Shown: positions 41,820-50,398, counted from the stretch's first letter. The stretch: DNA of 64,000 nucleotides from Sphingomonas sp. BK235 (GCF_004345855.1 NZ_SLXN01000011.1:39625-103624); one strand, 5' to 3'. A program made the numbers and translations. The notes: generated from the sequence alone by a model not told the origin.

Positions 41820-42431
41820 ATGTCATCCGACCCGCCTCGCACGACCCGTCGCCCTCGTATTGACGGCGAACGCAACCGCGCGGCGTTGCTCGCGGCCGCC
41901 CACCAGGCGCTCGTCGGTGAGGGTGCAGATGTCAGCCTCGAGCGAATTGCCCGCGCTGCGAAGGTAGGCATAGGGACGCTGTATCGTCACTTCCCGACGA
42001 GGAACGCTCTGATCGAGGCCGTGTACCGCCAGGAGATCGACACGCTGGTGGCGGCGGCATTCGAGATCGCGAAGACGGGCGCACCTCGCGAGGGGCTGCG
42101 CGCCTGGTTGCGAATGTTTGTCGATTTCCTCGAGACGAAGCGAGAGATCGCCGGTGTCCTCGACACGCTGATCGGCGGATCGGAGCCGCTCTACAGCAAA
42201 ACTCCGACCTTGCTCTCACCCGCGATCGATATCCTTGTCCGGCGGTTGGAGGTTGCCGAAGGCACATCGGTCCCAATCTCGCCGCTCGATCTACTCCGCG
42301 GGATCGTTGGGGTCGCGACAGTCCGCCAAGGCCAGAACTGGAAGGAGCAGACTTACGCGTTTGTGGACGTTATGCTGTCCGGCCTTTTTGTCCACCAGCC
42401 GGCAGAGCGCGAGCCTCGGGGAGAGGTATGA
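41820..42431 (+). CDS. TetR-family transcriptional regulator
   Basis: 203 residues from ATG 41820 (in-frame ATG at 41781 lies inside the operator and is less likely). The N-terminal HTH is NRAALLAAAHQALVGEGADVSLERIARAAKVGIGTLYRHFPTRNALIEAVY. The C-terminal region resembles the SbtR/TetR_C_11-like ligand domain (LLRGIVGVATVRQGQNW). It likely represses itself and the divergent SnoaL-like gene. The final codons and stop run into repeat copy 9 (starting at 42427), so the 3' end may have been remodelled. Confidence 0.9.
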   Translation: MSSDPPRTTRRPRIDGERNRAALLAAAHQALVGEGADVSLERIARAAKVGIGTLYRHFPTRNALIEAVYRQEIDTLVAAAFEIAKTGAPREGLRAWLRMFVDFLETKREIAGVLDTLIGGSEPLYSKTPTLLSPAIDILVRRLEVAEGTSVPISPLDLLRGIVGVATVRQGQNWKEQTYAFVDVMLSGLFVHQPAEREPRGEV

Positions 42432-42541
42432 ACAAGCGGCCGGAAGGCGGAGGCGAGCAGAAGCCTCTGAGTAACCGCGAATAGATCCTCGGCACGAGAG
42501 GGAAGAGGGTTTTCCGCCCAAACCTGACGCTTAGGTGGGCT
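42427..42541 (+). repeat. dispersed intergenic repeat, copy 9 (near full length)
   Basis: TATGAACAAGCGGCCGGAAG, CTCTGAGTAACCGCGAATAG, CTCGGCACGAGAGGGAAGAG, then a hairpin GCCCAAACCT/AGGTGGGC at 42517-42541. The first bases include the TetR stop codon. Confidence 0.72.
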
Positions 42542-42789
42542 ATAGGTCTGCCCGCAAGCAGCCACTCGTTCACCGCGATCATTCGCGTTTCCCCATCGTC
42601 GAATGCCGGTTCAGGGAAAGAGCAATCGGGAACAGATTTCGGTAAAGGGTATGCTCCGGACGCTTTTCAGCGCGATCAGCACAGCCACCTTCACGATACG
42701 ATTTCGTTTGCGGGAAGGCTCGCTCACATCTGCTGGTGAACCCCCGCCGAAAGGCCGCTGCCTCAGCGGCAAGCGACCCATCGCGGGCA
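42432..42789. other. gap between TetR and NmrA-like genes
   Basis: Apart from repeat copy 9 no feature is supported; open frames here are short and not protein-like. Confidence 0.5.
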
Positions 42790-43716
42790 TCATGCTTGCG
42801 TGTAGTCCCACGCGCTGGCGGAACCCAGCGCCTTCCGAAATGCATCTCGGCCACTTCCAGCGAGCCACGAGCGAAACGTCCGCATGTCCGGGTTGATGGC
42901 GCGCAGCACCTCCATATCGGCATTGCCCGCCAGCGTGCCGTCTGTCATCCGTTCAACAAGCTTCGCCAGGAACGGATTGCTCGCCAGAACTTCGTCGGGG
43001 AAGCGCGAATAGGTAATCGTCCGACCTGCCGCCTCCGTGAAGTAGGTAGCGATGTCGCCTGCGATGATGGAGTCGCTGGCGATCTCCAAGACCGTTCCGC
43101 CAAAGCGCGGCCGATCCGCAAAAATCGCCGCCACGAACCGGCCGATGTCCTCCACCGCCAACAGCTGTACCGACTGCTTCGGCTCCGCGAACGACAGGAA
43201 GTGCCCGATGTCGAGGCCGAAGCCCGGCATCACCAGCATGTCCATAAAGCCGACCGGCCGCACGATGGTCGCTGTGACCGGCAGCGAGCGTATATGCGCT
43301 TCGATGCGTGCCTTCGTATCGAAGTGCGGCAAGCCGATCGGCTGCTCTCCTACTCCTGAGGCGGAGCTGTAGACGAGGTGCTGGACCCCGGCTTCGACGG
43401 CCGCGTCGGCAGTCGCCTTGCCGTAGCGCACCTCGTCTTCGTCGCTCACATTGTACAGGGCTCCTTGGCCGGAGCTGGGCTGGACGCTGAAGACGCCGTG
43501 AACGCCAGCCATCGCGGAGCGGATCGCGTCGGCGTCGTCGAAATCTCCCTCCACAAGCTCGATCCCCGCTTCGGCGAGGCTGGCCGCCTTCGGCGATGCT
43601 CGATCGCGAACCAGCGCCCGAACCTGCCATCCAGCGCTCAGAAGCGCGTTGGCGACCGATCCGCCTTGCTGACCGGTCGCTCCGAACACCAGAAGCGTTT
43701 CAGTATTGTGGGACAT
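42790..43716 (-). CDS. NmrA-like NAD(P)-binding protein
   Basis: 308 residues. The N-terminal Rossmann motif GATGQQGGSVANALLSAGW (11-29) followed by VRALVRD, then VEGDFDDADAIRSAMAGVHGVF, is typical of NmrA/HSCARG or quinone-reductase-like SDR proteins. No canonical YxxxK is evident, fitting a redox sensor or an atypical reductase. Divergent from an HxlR regulator across a 90-bp gap, a common pairing for quinone or aldehyde stress genes. Confidence 0.9.
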   Translation of the reverse strand: MSHNTETLLVFGATGQQGGSVANALLSAGWQVRALVRDRASPKAASLAEAGIELVEGDFDDADAIRSAMAGVHGVFSVQPSSGQGALYNVSDEDEVRYGKATADAAVEAGVQHLVYSSASGVGEQPIGLPHFDTKARIEAHIRSLPVTATIVRPVGFMDMLVMPGFGLDIGHFLSFAEPKQSVQLLAVEDIGRFVAAIFADRPRFGGTVLEIASDSIIAGDIATYFTEAAGRTITYSRFPDEVLASNPFLAKLVERMTDGTLAGNADMEVLRAINPDMRTFRSWLAGSGRDAFRKALGSASAWDYTQA

Positions 43717-43806
43717 GAGACACCCTCGATTTTGGTCAAGGGTTACTCATATATACCCATGAAGGGGCCACGGAAGACGGCACATTTCTGAGCCGCAGGC
43801 ACAAGG

Positions 43807-44220
43807 ATGACACTCTTGAAGAAGGCGACGATGGCCAGCGACGCTGTGGAAATCGAGGAACGCCTCGGCTTCAAGCCGTGCGCGCCGACAGGTGTTCTCG
43901 CGCGGCTTGGCGACAAGTGGACCGTCCTCGTTATGTCGCACTTGGCGGTCGCACCGGATCACCGGGCGCGTTTCTCAACCCTGAAGAACAGCATCGAGGG
44001 CATTACGCAGCGCATGCTCACCCTGACGCTTCGAAACCTGGAACGCGATGGCCTGCTGACGCGACACTATTTTACCGAGGTTCCGCCCCGCGTTGAATAC
44101 CAGCTCACGGAAATGGGATCAGGTATGTTGCCGGCACTCGAGAGTTTCACCTCTTGGATCCGAGAAAACTGGCCGCTTATGGAGGCGTGCCGACGCGCGT
44201 TCGACGAAGCCCGTCAATGA
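43807..44220 (+). CDS. HxlR-family transcriptional regulator
   Basis: 137 residues; ATG 43831 is an alternative start. The winged-helix signature runs CAPTGVLARLGDKWTVLVMSHL, RFSTLKNSIEGITQRMLTLTLRNLERDGLLTRHYFTEVPPRVEYQLTEMG, which is diagnostic for HxlR/MarR-like regulators of electrophile or quinone stress. The leading Cys (residue 24) could be a redox sensor as in HypR or YodB. It probably represses the divergent NmrA-like gene. Confidence 0.9.
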   Translation: MTLLKKATMASDAVEIEERLGFKPCAPTGVLARLGDKWTVLVMSHLAVAPDHRARFSTLKNSIEGITQRMLTLTLRNLERDGLLTRHYFTEVPPRVEYQLTEMGSGMLPALESFTSWIRENWPLMEACRRAFDEARQ

Positions 44221-44720
44221 GTCGATCTGCGGATGCTCGGCCGACTGACGGGCAACGGGCCAAGCCCTTGCACTCAGCGTCCTGAGGTTTTCCCGTTCTG
44301 CCATCGTTTGCGGGAAAGCAGGCGGGCCAGCCAACGTCGCCGATGCACGCTCCCTCGCCCGAGAGCGGCTGGTCCGCTCTCCTGCCAGAAGCGGCCGGCC
44401 CGCTAGCGCCCAAACGTAGCCGTTCACCGGCAATGCGCCCCCGGCGTAAGCGGACGTTGGTTCAAATGCGGCGCCAATGTAGAAGGTCGTATGATCAAGC
44501 CTTACGTCCTTCTTCTTCGGGATGCTTGCTTTTGGGATGTCGCTGAGCCGAAGTCGAAAGCGCCTTAACGTGAACGTCCGCGACCGTGCGAAACCTGCAT
44601 CGAGCCTGTGATAGCTAGCCGCCTCCGGAAGCTTCCGGAGGCGGCGCCCTGCTTCGATGATGCAGAGTTCGACAACAGCGTGTGCACGAGCAGCCGCTGC
44701 CGCCCGGTCGTCGTTGCTCG
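44221..44720. other. 500-bp gene-poor stretch with a 28-bp palindrome
   Basis: No supported gene; the long minus-strand frame across it (44119-44724) has shadow-like composition and overlaps the HxlR gene. The only structure seen is the palindrome at 44618-44645. Confidence 0.5.
44618..44645. repeat. 28-bp perfect palindrome
   Basis: Arms GCCGCCTCCGGAAG/CTTCCGGAGGCGGC with no spacer. It lies 75 bp past the alpha/beta hydrolase stop codon; no T-run follows on either strand, so it could be a hairpin end or a binding site. Confidence 0.7.
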
Positions 44721-45656
44721 TCAAATGAGCGCTCTTTCGATCGCCCGGGCCAGATCCGCTCTGAAGGCATTTGTCTCAGGCCCCGGCACCAGGTCAAAGC
44801 CGTGGAAGACGCCGTCATAGACGTGCAGCTCCGTCGGCACGCCCGATCGGATCAGCCTGCCGGCGTACTCGAGCGCCTCGTCGATCAGGATATCGAGACT
44901 TCCCATCGCGATGAAGGCCGGTGCGAGGCCGGCGAGGTGCTCGTTACGAGCCGGCGCGAGATAGGGCAGGCTCTCGGGTGTTACCTTAGCCAGCCGCGCC
45001 TTCCACAGCTGACGGGTGTATCTCGGTGTCAGAACGAACTCCCCTGCGAACGGGTTCTGCACCGGCGCGTCGGGTCCGGCGGTTCGATCATCGAACGCCG
45101 GGTAGATCAGCAGCTGCGAGCGGACCGGCACCCCGGCATCGCGCGCGCGCAGGGCGGTGGCCGCGGACAGGTTGCCCCCGGCGCTATCACCCATGATCGA
45201 CACCCGATCGGTCGTGAAACCAAGCTGCACAGCGTGGGCGTGCAGCCAGCTCAACGCTTCGAAGCAGTCGTCCAGAGCTGCGTCACCCGGCGCTTCAGGA
45301 ACGAGGCGGTAATCGACCGAGAGTACGACGACCGCGTGTCGCTCGGAGATGTCGGCGCAGAAGGCGGCGAACATGTCGGGTGAGCCGGCAAGCCACCCTC
45401 CCCCGTGAATGTGGAGGATGGCACCGCGAACCGGCCTGCCCTGGGGCTGGAAAAGGAGTGCGCGTACAGGCTCGTCGACGGTGCGCTCGATGAAGACCTC
45501 CTCTTTGTCCACGAGATCCGGCGATCCATACGCTTGCTCGTAAGCGCGGCTCAGTCCCTCACGGATCTGATCGATAGACTGTGTTTCCGTGTCGAAGACG
45601 GGGATGACGGCAGCGGCATCGCGATAGGCGGGCGCGACGAGATGGAGCGTGTCCAT
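44721..45656 (-). CDS. alpha/beta hydrolase, hormone-sensitive-lipase-like
   Basis: 311 residues. HIHGGGW (83-89) forms the oxyanion hole and GDSAGGN contains the nucleophile Ser158; MGSLDILIDEA and VYDGVFHGFD supply the catalytic Asp and His. This is the HSL/family IV esterase pattern for short-chain esters. No signal peptide, so cytoplasmic. Divergent from a TetR regulator that probably controls it. Confidence 0.92.
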   Translation of the reverse strand: MDTLHLVAPAYRDAAAVIPVFDTETQSIDQIREGLSRAYEQAYGSPDLVDKEEVFIERTVDEPVRALLFQPQGRPVRGAILHIHGGGWLAGSPDMFAAFCADISERHAVVVLSVDYRLVPEAPGDAALDDCFEALSWLHAHAVQLGFTTDRVSIMGDSAGGNLSAATALRARDAGVPVRSQLLIYPAFDDRTAGPDAPVQNPFAGEFVLTPRYTRQLWKARLAKVTPESLPYLAPARNEHLAGLAPAFIAMGSLDILIDEALEYAGRLIRSGVPTELHVYDGVFHGFDLVPGPETNAFRADLARAIERALI

Positions 45657-45705
45657 GGCTAGGATCCTCGGTAAGTCGATGACGGAACTGACCCGTAACC
45701 TATAT

Positions 45706-45722
45706 CGGTAACGGCCGTTCCG
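45706..45722. promoter_or_regulatory. candidate TetR operator
   Basis: CGGTAACGGCCGTTCCG has AACGGCCGTT as a perfect 10-bp core in the gap between the hydrolase and TetR genes. Position fits autorepression; unproven. Confidence 0.45.
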
Positions 45723-45762
45723 TAATTACGCGGCAAGCCAGCCGAATACAAGAGTGATCGTT

Positions 45763-46395
45763 ATGGAAAATGAGAGCCTACCACGCCGACGCGGCCGCCC
45801 GAGGAGCTTCAACGTCGACGAGGCCGTCGCGAAAGCGGCGCTGCTGTTCTGGGTGCACGGCTACGAGGGCGTGTCTGTCGACCAGCTCACGACGGCGATG
45901 GGTATCACTACCCAGAGCTTCTATGCCGCTTTCGGATCGAAGAAGAGGCTGCACGAGGAGGCACTGGCTTGGTACGAGCGAGAGGTCTCGCAGCCGGTTC
46001 GCGACGCACTCACTGGCGAGAGGGACGTCGCCCGGGCGATCCGCAACACGCTAGAGGCATCGGCAAGGCTGTTTGCCGGGGGTGAATATCCGCTCGGCTG
46101 CATGCGCTCGACGGCCGGGATCGCGACCTCGCGAGATAACGAGGAGATAGCGCTTCACGCGACGGCTCAACGCATGGCGACGGTGGCCATCATCAAAGCG
46201 CGGCTCGATCAAGGTCTCGCAGATGGTCAGATCGGCAGCACCGCGGACACGCGCATAGGAGCGCTGTACCTGAATGCAGTGATCGTCGGCATGGCCGTCG
46301 CCGCCCGCGACGGCGTGCCGCTTGCTGATCTGCTCGTGATGGCCGAGGTTGGGTCCGCGCTGCTCGATAGGAACCTGGCGCCGGAACGATCTTAG
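45763..46395 (+). CDS. TetR-family transcriptional regulator (YxaF/TetR_C_16-like)
   Basis: 210 residues from ATG 45763 (GTG 45754 possible). A basic N-arm (RRRGRPRSFNVDEAV) and HTH (LLFWVHGYEGVSVDQLTTAMGITTQSFYAAFGSKKRLHEEAL) are followed by a ligand domain with GCMRSTAGIATSRDNEEI, a feature of the RutR/YxaF-like group that often controls oxidoreductases or hydrolases. Divergent from the esterase gene. Confidence 0.9.
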   Translation: MENESLPRRRGRPRSFNVDEAVAKAALLFWVHGYEGVSVDQLTTAMGITTQSFYAAFGSKKRLHEEALAWYEREVSQPVRDALTGERDVARAIRNTLEASARLFAGGEYPLGCMRSTAGIATSRDNEEIALHATAQRMATVAIIKARLDQGLADGQIGSTADTRIGALYLNAVIVGMAVAARDGVPLADLLVMAEVGSALLDRNLAPERS

Positions 46396-46707
46396 CTAGC
46401 CCTATCAGACGGTTGCGTGGGTTCTCATTCATTACAAACCCAGGGTCGACCCCGCAGCAGCCTTCGCTCTGCGGACGGGCTCGTTTCCTGGTGCCCTGTT
46501 CCCACAGCCGTAGGGCTGCGATGGGACGAGCGCAGTTGAGCTGAATGGATGGCCGGAGTTGGGTGGCCGACGAGTAGCCTTGGGTGACCGGAAATGGGTC
46601 CTCGCGTGAGCGGGAGAGGGGCTTCGATCGCCCAAACCTTGCCACCGGACACGCAATCCAGCCGCTTTAACGAGGTCGTTCGTTCGCAAACGCCCTCACG
46701 CGGCATG
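46396..46707. other. gap after TetR with repeat copy
   Basis: Contains repeat copy 10 and a weak hairpin TGGGTT/AACCCA near 46419-46443 soon after the TetR stop. Nothing else supported. Confidence 0.45.
46541..46640 (+). repeat. dispersed intergenic repeat, copy 10
   Basis: GCTGAATGGATGGCCGGAGT, CTTGGGTGACCGGAAATGGG, GAGCGGGAGAGGGGCTTCG. Good match to copy 2. Confidence 0.72.
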
Positions 46708-47016
46708 TCACAGATGACTGCACTTCAGGTCAATAACGGCTGCAGCGAGATCCGAAACGTGTCCGCCCAGGATGCGCCGCTCTTTGTCCAAGCAGCGCTG
46801 CCTCGGTGTTCGCTCATCCTTTGGCCTCAGAGCCTGACGAAGCACAATCAGGTCGGATTGAGTAAGCGGGTAGGTCGACGGCCGTGCTGGGAAACCGGAC
46901 GCTTCGCCCTGCGGTGGCGAGCTTGTGGTGACTGATTCAGCTATCGAAGCATCGGCGAGGGTGGCTGTGCAAACCAGAAGAGCCGCTCGGGTTATAGCCA
47001 CGCCACATCTCACCAT
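46708..47016 (-). CDS. small exported hypothetical protein
   Basis: 102 residues. A signal-peptide-like N-terminus (AITRAALLVCTATLADASIA) is followed by a Pro/Ser linker and a C-terminal RQRCLDKERRILGG ... LAAAVIDLKCSHL. The paired Cys (RC ... KC) around a short helix resembles small periplasmic proteins I recall from sphingomonads. No ribosome-binding site stands out and there is no operon partner. Likely real but unassigned. Confidence 0.5.
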   Translation of the reverse strand: MVRCGVAITRAALLVCTATLADASIAESVTTSSPPQGEASGFPARPSTYPLTQSDLIVLRQALRPKDERTPRQRCLDKERRILGGHVSDLAAAVIDLKCSHL

Positions 47017-47415
47017 TTCGACGTACCACTATCCGCGGTTCTTACCAAGGCATCCAGACCTTAAAGGTCCCAAACGGATCCTTCGCAAAGATGGAACGTC
47101 AATCGCCGCGGCGTATCGCCGGTCGCCTTCCCGAAGCCCGATCAGCCGCTTTCCTGCCAGAGTAAGCCAACCAGACAGCTACGCGGAATGGCCGCACGCT
47201 TGGAACACCGACGTGAACGAGTGAGCGGAGGTGGGATGCGGGCAGGGCGGCGGGAACGGCCGCTTCTGGATCCAGCGCCCGCAGATTGCCTAACAGAGTC
47301 CTATTCAACATGAAGCCAGTCGGAGGTCTGACCTTCAGCTTTTTCACCCAATCTGGCGGGATTAGAGATCGGTTTACGAAGGCGTCGCTACTTCCCGCGT
47401 CAAAGGGAGGCTGGC
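47017..47415. other. gap holding the second long-form repeat
   Basis: No gene seen. The repeat occupies 47146-47275; the rest leads up to the promoter of the 311-residue gene. Confidence 0.5.
47146..47275 (+). repeat. extended dispersed repeat, copy 11 (long form)
   Basis: CCGCTTTCCTGCCAGAGTAA through AGCTACGCGGAATGGC to GAGCGGAGGTGGGATGCGGG; partner of 33223-33360 at roughly 85% identity over about 127 bp. Confidence 0.75.
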
Positions 47416-48351
47416 ATGCTCGACAAGGTAGTTTTCTCCGGCCCGGCTGGGTACTCGCTTTCGGTAGGACCGACGTCCCTCGATGCGCCCGCGTGGGTGC
47501 AGGCGGTAGGATCGATTGCCGCGATTCTGGTGGCAGTCTGGACGGTGTCAGATCAACGTCGGCAGCAGGAAAACGCGGCCGTCGAGCGCGACGCGGCTTT
47601 CGCGGAGTTCATCGAGCGCTTTCTGAAAGACATCGATGGGACGATTGAGGCGATTGCCAGCGACATCGAGTCCGCCGGTCGTCGCGGTCAGCTCGTTCAA
47701 GCCTGCGAAGAGGCCCTGGAGCGCTTCGACCGCTACATCATTCAGCGCTTCGAGAAGCTCCGCAACATGGAGCTGAAGGAATGGCCAGACGTCGAGTTTG
47801 CCAGCCTGTTCAACGAGGCTTTTATCGGTCTTGATCGCCAGTTCAAGCAACTCCAGCTCACGGCCACCGAGCAGGTCGCCAAGCAGGCGCTGGAGATGGA
47901 GGCGGTTCATAACAGTAGGCTCGCTGCTGCGGCGGCTGCGGCGCGTGCCGATGAGGAGGACGAGGAGTTCCTCGGCGACATGGACGATGGCGAGGTCGTC
48001 GTGCGCACAGGGGGTGAGGACTGGGGCCGCTTGATGCGGGACGCATGGCGTCGCCGCACTGGGGATGAGGAGGAGCAGCGACTTCTTGACCATGAGCAGG
48101 CGCTTCGAGACGAGCAAAGGGCCCTTGAGGATGACGCTGCCCGCTACGCGGCTGCCGAGTGGCAGGAAGAGAAGCACACCCTCTACGTGGAGCTTATCCA
48201 GCCACTCTACGACATCTCGAACGAGTGGTCTGGCGAGGCTTCAAAGCTTCGGCGTGCGATCGCTCGGTACAAAGAGCTTGTGCCAACCGGGCTCTCGTTC
48301 GAGGATCGCGCCAAGCGTCGTCGATACCGCAAGTGGTGGTACGTCGCGTGA
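47416..48351 (+). CDS. membrane-anchored coiled-coil protein of unknown function
   Basis: 311 residues, with AGGGAGG nine bases before the ATG. One hydrophobic segment (PAWVQAVGSIAAILVAVWTV, about residues 25-44) is followed at once by SDQRRQQENAA, the pattern of short phage- or defence-associated anchor proteins. The remainder is highly charged and helical: acidic EEDEEF and DEEEQRLLDHEQALRDEQRALEDD suggest coiled coil. A basic C-terminus (RAKRRRYRKWW) ends the protein. GC content is lower than its neighbours', hinting at transfer. No family recognised. Confidence 0.7.
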   Translation: MLDKVVFSGPAGYSLSVGPTSLDAPAWVQAVGSIAAILVAVWTVSDQRRQQENAAVERDAAFAEFIERFLKDIDGTIEAIASDIESAGRRGQLVQACEEALERFDRYIIQRFEKLRNMELKEWPDVEFASLFNEAFIGLDRQFKQLQLTATEQVAKQALEMEAVHNSRLAAAAAAARADEEDEEFLGDMDDGEVVVRTGGEDWGRLMRDAWRRRTGDEEEQRLLDHEQALRDEQRALEDDAARYAAAEWQEEKHTLYVELIQPLYDISNEWSGEASKLRRAIARYKELVPTGLSFEDRAKRRRYRKWWYVA

Positions 48352-48372
48352 CTTGCCAGTGCGTGGGGGCTA

Positions 48373-48402
48373 AGCTGCGCGCCCAAGTAGGAGCGCGCAG
48401 CT
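48373..48402. terminator. bidirectional hairpin terminator
   Basis: Perfect 10-bp stem AGCTGCGCGC/GCGCGCAGCT with a 10-base loop, followed by CGTTTAGTT on the plus strand, between the convergent 311-residue gene and the small Cys-rich gene. Confidence 0.75.
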
Positions 48403-48409
48403 CGTTTAG

Positions 48410-48697
48410 TTAGAACGGCATCGGCTCCCAATGGCAAGCGCTCGGACCAGCCCAGCAGTCCGGGAAGGGGCTCGGGTAATCGGCATCACTCCCGCCATCG
48501 GGACAGTGATCGCCAACCGCCTGCGTCCAGCACTCTGAGGCTTCTCGCGTCCCGCTGCCGAATTGCGCAATGCAGCGCTGAGCGACCTGCATGCAGCGAT
48601 CCTTCGACCACACGTCGCCATCGTTATACTGGGCGAAAGCCGACGTGGAGCAGAGTGACACAGCGTAAACCGCTGCGATAATTTTCGCTACTTTCAT
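48410..48697 (-). CDS. small secreted Cys-rich protein
   Basis: 95 residues from ATG 48697, GGGAGGT upstream, then a clear signal peptide (AKIIAAVYAVSLCSTSAFA) with cleavage before QYNDGD. The mature part has six Cys (CMQVAQRCIAQ, ECWTQ, HCPDG, CWAGPSACHW), so it is probably disulfide-bonded in the periplasm or outside. No recognised family. Convergent with the coiled-coil gene. Confidence 0.7.
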   Translation of the reverse strand: MKVAKIIAAVYAVSLCSTSAFAQYNDGDVWSKDRCMQVAQRCIAQFGSGTREASECWTQAVGDHCPDGGSDADYPSPFPDCWAGPSACHWEPMPF

Positions 48698-49389
48698 AAT
48701 GCGACCTCCCGGTGCGCCGAGTCGTGCCCGGCACCTTAGCGTAGGCGCCTCGATGTACATGGCAATATCGCTGTCGTATTCTGCAAGCGTTTACACTCGC
48801 ATCGGTTCAATTCCGCATGTGCGAAGGACTTGGCGGCTTTTTCACGGCTGTGCACCTGCAGCAGTGGGCGGAGTAGGGGAGGCGCATGCCCCCGGGCAAA
48901 CCAACCGAACCGTTCCGCTACTCAATTCGTCGCTCGAGCGCCCTTCTAGTTGCGCGGAACGCTCGTATGAGCCGAACGCCAAGATGAACAAATGGCCGCA
49001 GTTGAAGGGCGGGAAGTTGGTCCTGAGTGGCTGGTTTGGGTCTCCCTCGGTGGTCAAGCGTAAGGATCGACGGAACTTAGATGAGAACGCTGAACTATGC
49101 GTGCTCGTAGCTGGCGCCGCCGCGCGCGGTTTGAGCTAGGTCGAGGCGCTCATCACGCGCGGTTTGGTCGACGGGAAGATCCTGGCGATCCCAGACCGGA
49201 TCTGCTCGGCTGGAACAAGCCTGTTGAGGAGGCGAACCGCCAGTTTCGCTGAACCGGGGTCCCGGGACCTCAGGCCGCGGCCGACTAAGTTATTGATAGC
49301 ACGCATCCTTTCCTCGTTTTCAGCGTATCGACTGGCGGCGCCCGTCTGAGCGGGAGTGCGTCGCCTCGCGCTGATCCGGGGCAGGAGAG
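48698..49389. other. 690-bp gap upstream of the ferritin-like pair
   Basis: Contains repeat copy 12 (48983-49050). The stretch 49139-49260 has short open frames but no homology I recognise. The promoter of the ferritin-like genes should lie near 49250-49380. Confidence 0.45.
48983..49050 (+). repeat. dispersed intergenic repeat, copy 12
   Basis: GATGAACAAATGGCCGCAGT, then CCTGAGTGGCTGGTTTGGGT. Confidence 0.65.
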
Positions 49390-50388
49390 ATGGCGATGGC
49401 CGGAAGTGAGCATCTGATCGATGCTTTGGACGCGCGCGTGGCACGGCGCGGCCAAAGGCGAGATTTCTTCAGGACCGCGATCGCAGGGGTCGCGTTGGGC
49501 ACCGCCGGGCTCGCGCTCTCCGGCCGCGCCGAGGCGCAGAGCGCGCCGAGCGACACCGACATCCTCAATTTCGCGCTCAATCTCGAGTATCTCGAGGCGC
49601 AATTCTACAGCTACGCCTATAGCGGCGAGGGCCTGCCCGCGGCCCAGCTCACCGGCACGCAGACACAGGGCGCGGTGACCGGCGCGCGCAAGGCCAATCT
49701 CAGCGACCGGGCAGTGATCCAATATGCGCGCGAGATCGCGGCAGACGAACTGGCGCACGTCGCGTCGTTGCGTCAGGCGTTGACCACGACCGCCGTAGCT
49801 CAGCCAGCGATCGACCTCTCGGCCAATGTGTTCACCGCCGCGGCGGTCGCTGCCGGGGTCGACCTCAGCGCCAGCGGCGGGATCTTCGACCCTTATGCCA
49901 ATGACGACAACTTCCTCATCGCTGCCTATATCTTCGAGGACGTCGGGGTGACCGCCTACAAGGGCGGCTCGCCGCTGCTGAGCAATCCCGACATCGTCGA
50001 CGCGGCAGCCGGGATCCTCGCCGCCGAGGCGTTCCACGCGGGCATCATCCGCGGCGCACTCTACCGCCGCGGTGTCGAGGTGCCGGCCGTGTGGACGATC
50101 ACCGACCAGATCTCCGACGCGCGCGACACGCTCGACGGCACTGCGGTGTCCGCTGGGCCGCCGCAGCGCGTGGCGGACGACGACCAGGGCGTCACACCGG
50201 TGCAGAACCAGTTCGGCCTCGCCGCGAACATCGTGCCGACCGACCAGAATGGCATCGTGTTCAGCCGGACCGCCGAGCAGGTGCACAACATCGCCTATCT
50301 CACCCGTCAGGCCGCCACGGCGGGCGGTTTCTTCCCCAACGGTACCAACAACCCCAACGCGGCGCTGCGCCGCTCCGGCGCGAACTGA
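49390..50388 (+). CDS. Tat-exported ferritin-like domain protein, first of pair
   Basis: 332 residues. N-terminal RRGQRRDFFRTAIAGVALGTAGLAL is a Tat-type signal, cleaved near GRAEAQ. The body has ferritin-like helices: ILNFALNLEYLEAQFYSYAYSGEG, QYAREIAADELAHVASLRQAL, LSNPDIVDAAAGILAAEAFHAGIIRGAL. The Glu/His of EYLEAQ, DELAH and AEAFHAG are candidate di-metal ligands. Folded export by Tat suits a metal cofactor loaded in the cytoplasm. GGAGAG precedes the ATG. Followed after 10 bp by a paralogue. Function in envelope metal or redox stress is only a guess. Confidence 0.88.
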   Translation: MAMAGSEHLIDALDARVARRGQRRDFFRTAIAGVALGTAGLALSGRAEAQSAPSDTDILNFALNLEYLEAQFYSYAYSGEGLPAAQLTGTQTQGAVTGARKANLSDRAVIQYAREIAADELAHVASLRQALTTTAVAQPAIDLSANVFTAAAVAAGVDLSASGGIFDPYANDDNFLIAAYIFEDVGVTAYKGGSPLLSNPDIVDAAAGILAAEAFHAGIIRGALYRRGVEVPAVWTITDQISDARDTLDGTAVSAGPPQRVADDDQGVTPVQNQFGLAANIVPTDQNGIVFSRTAEQVHNIAYLTRQAATAGGFFPNGTNNPNAALRRSGAN

Positions 50389-50398
50389 GGAGGCGGCG

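Noticed and set aside
44119..44724. 201-residue minus-strand frame
   Set aside because: Overlaps the HxlR gene and an untranslated stretch, no recognisable domain, basic and low-complexity.
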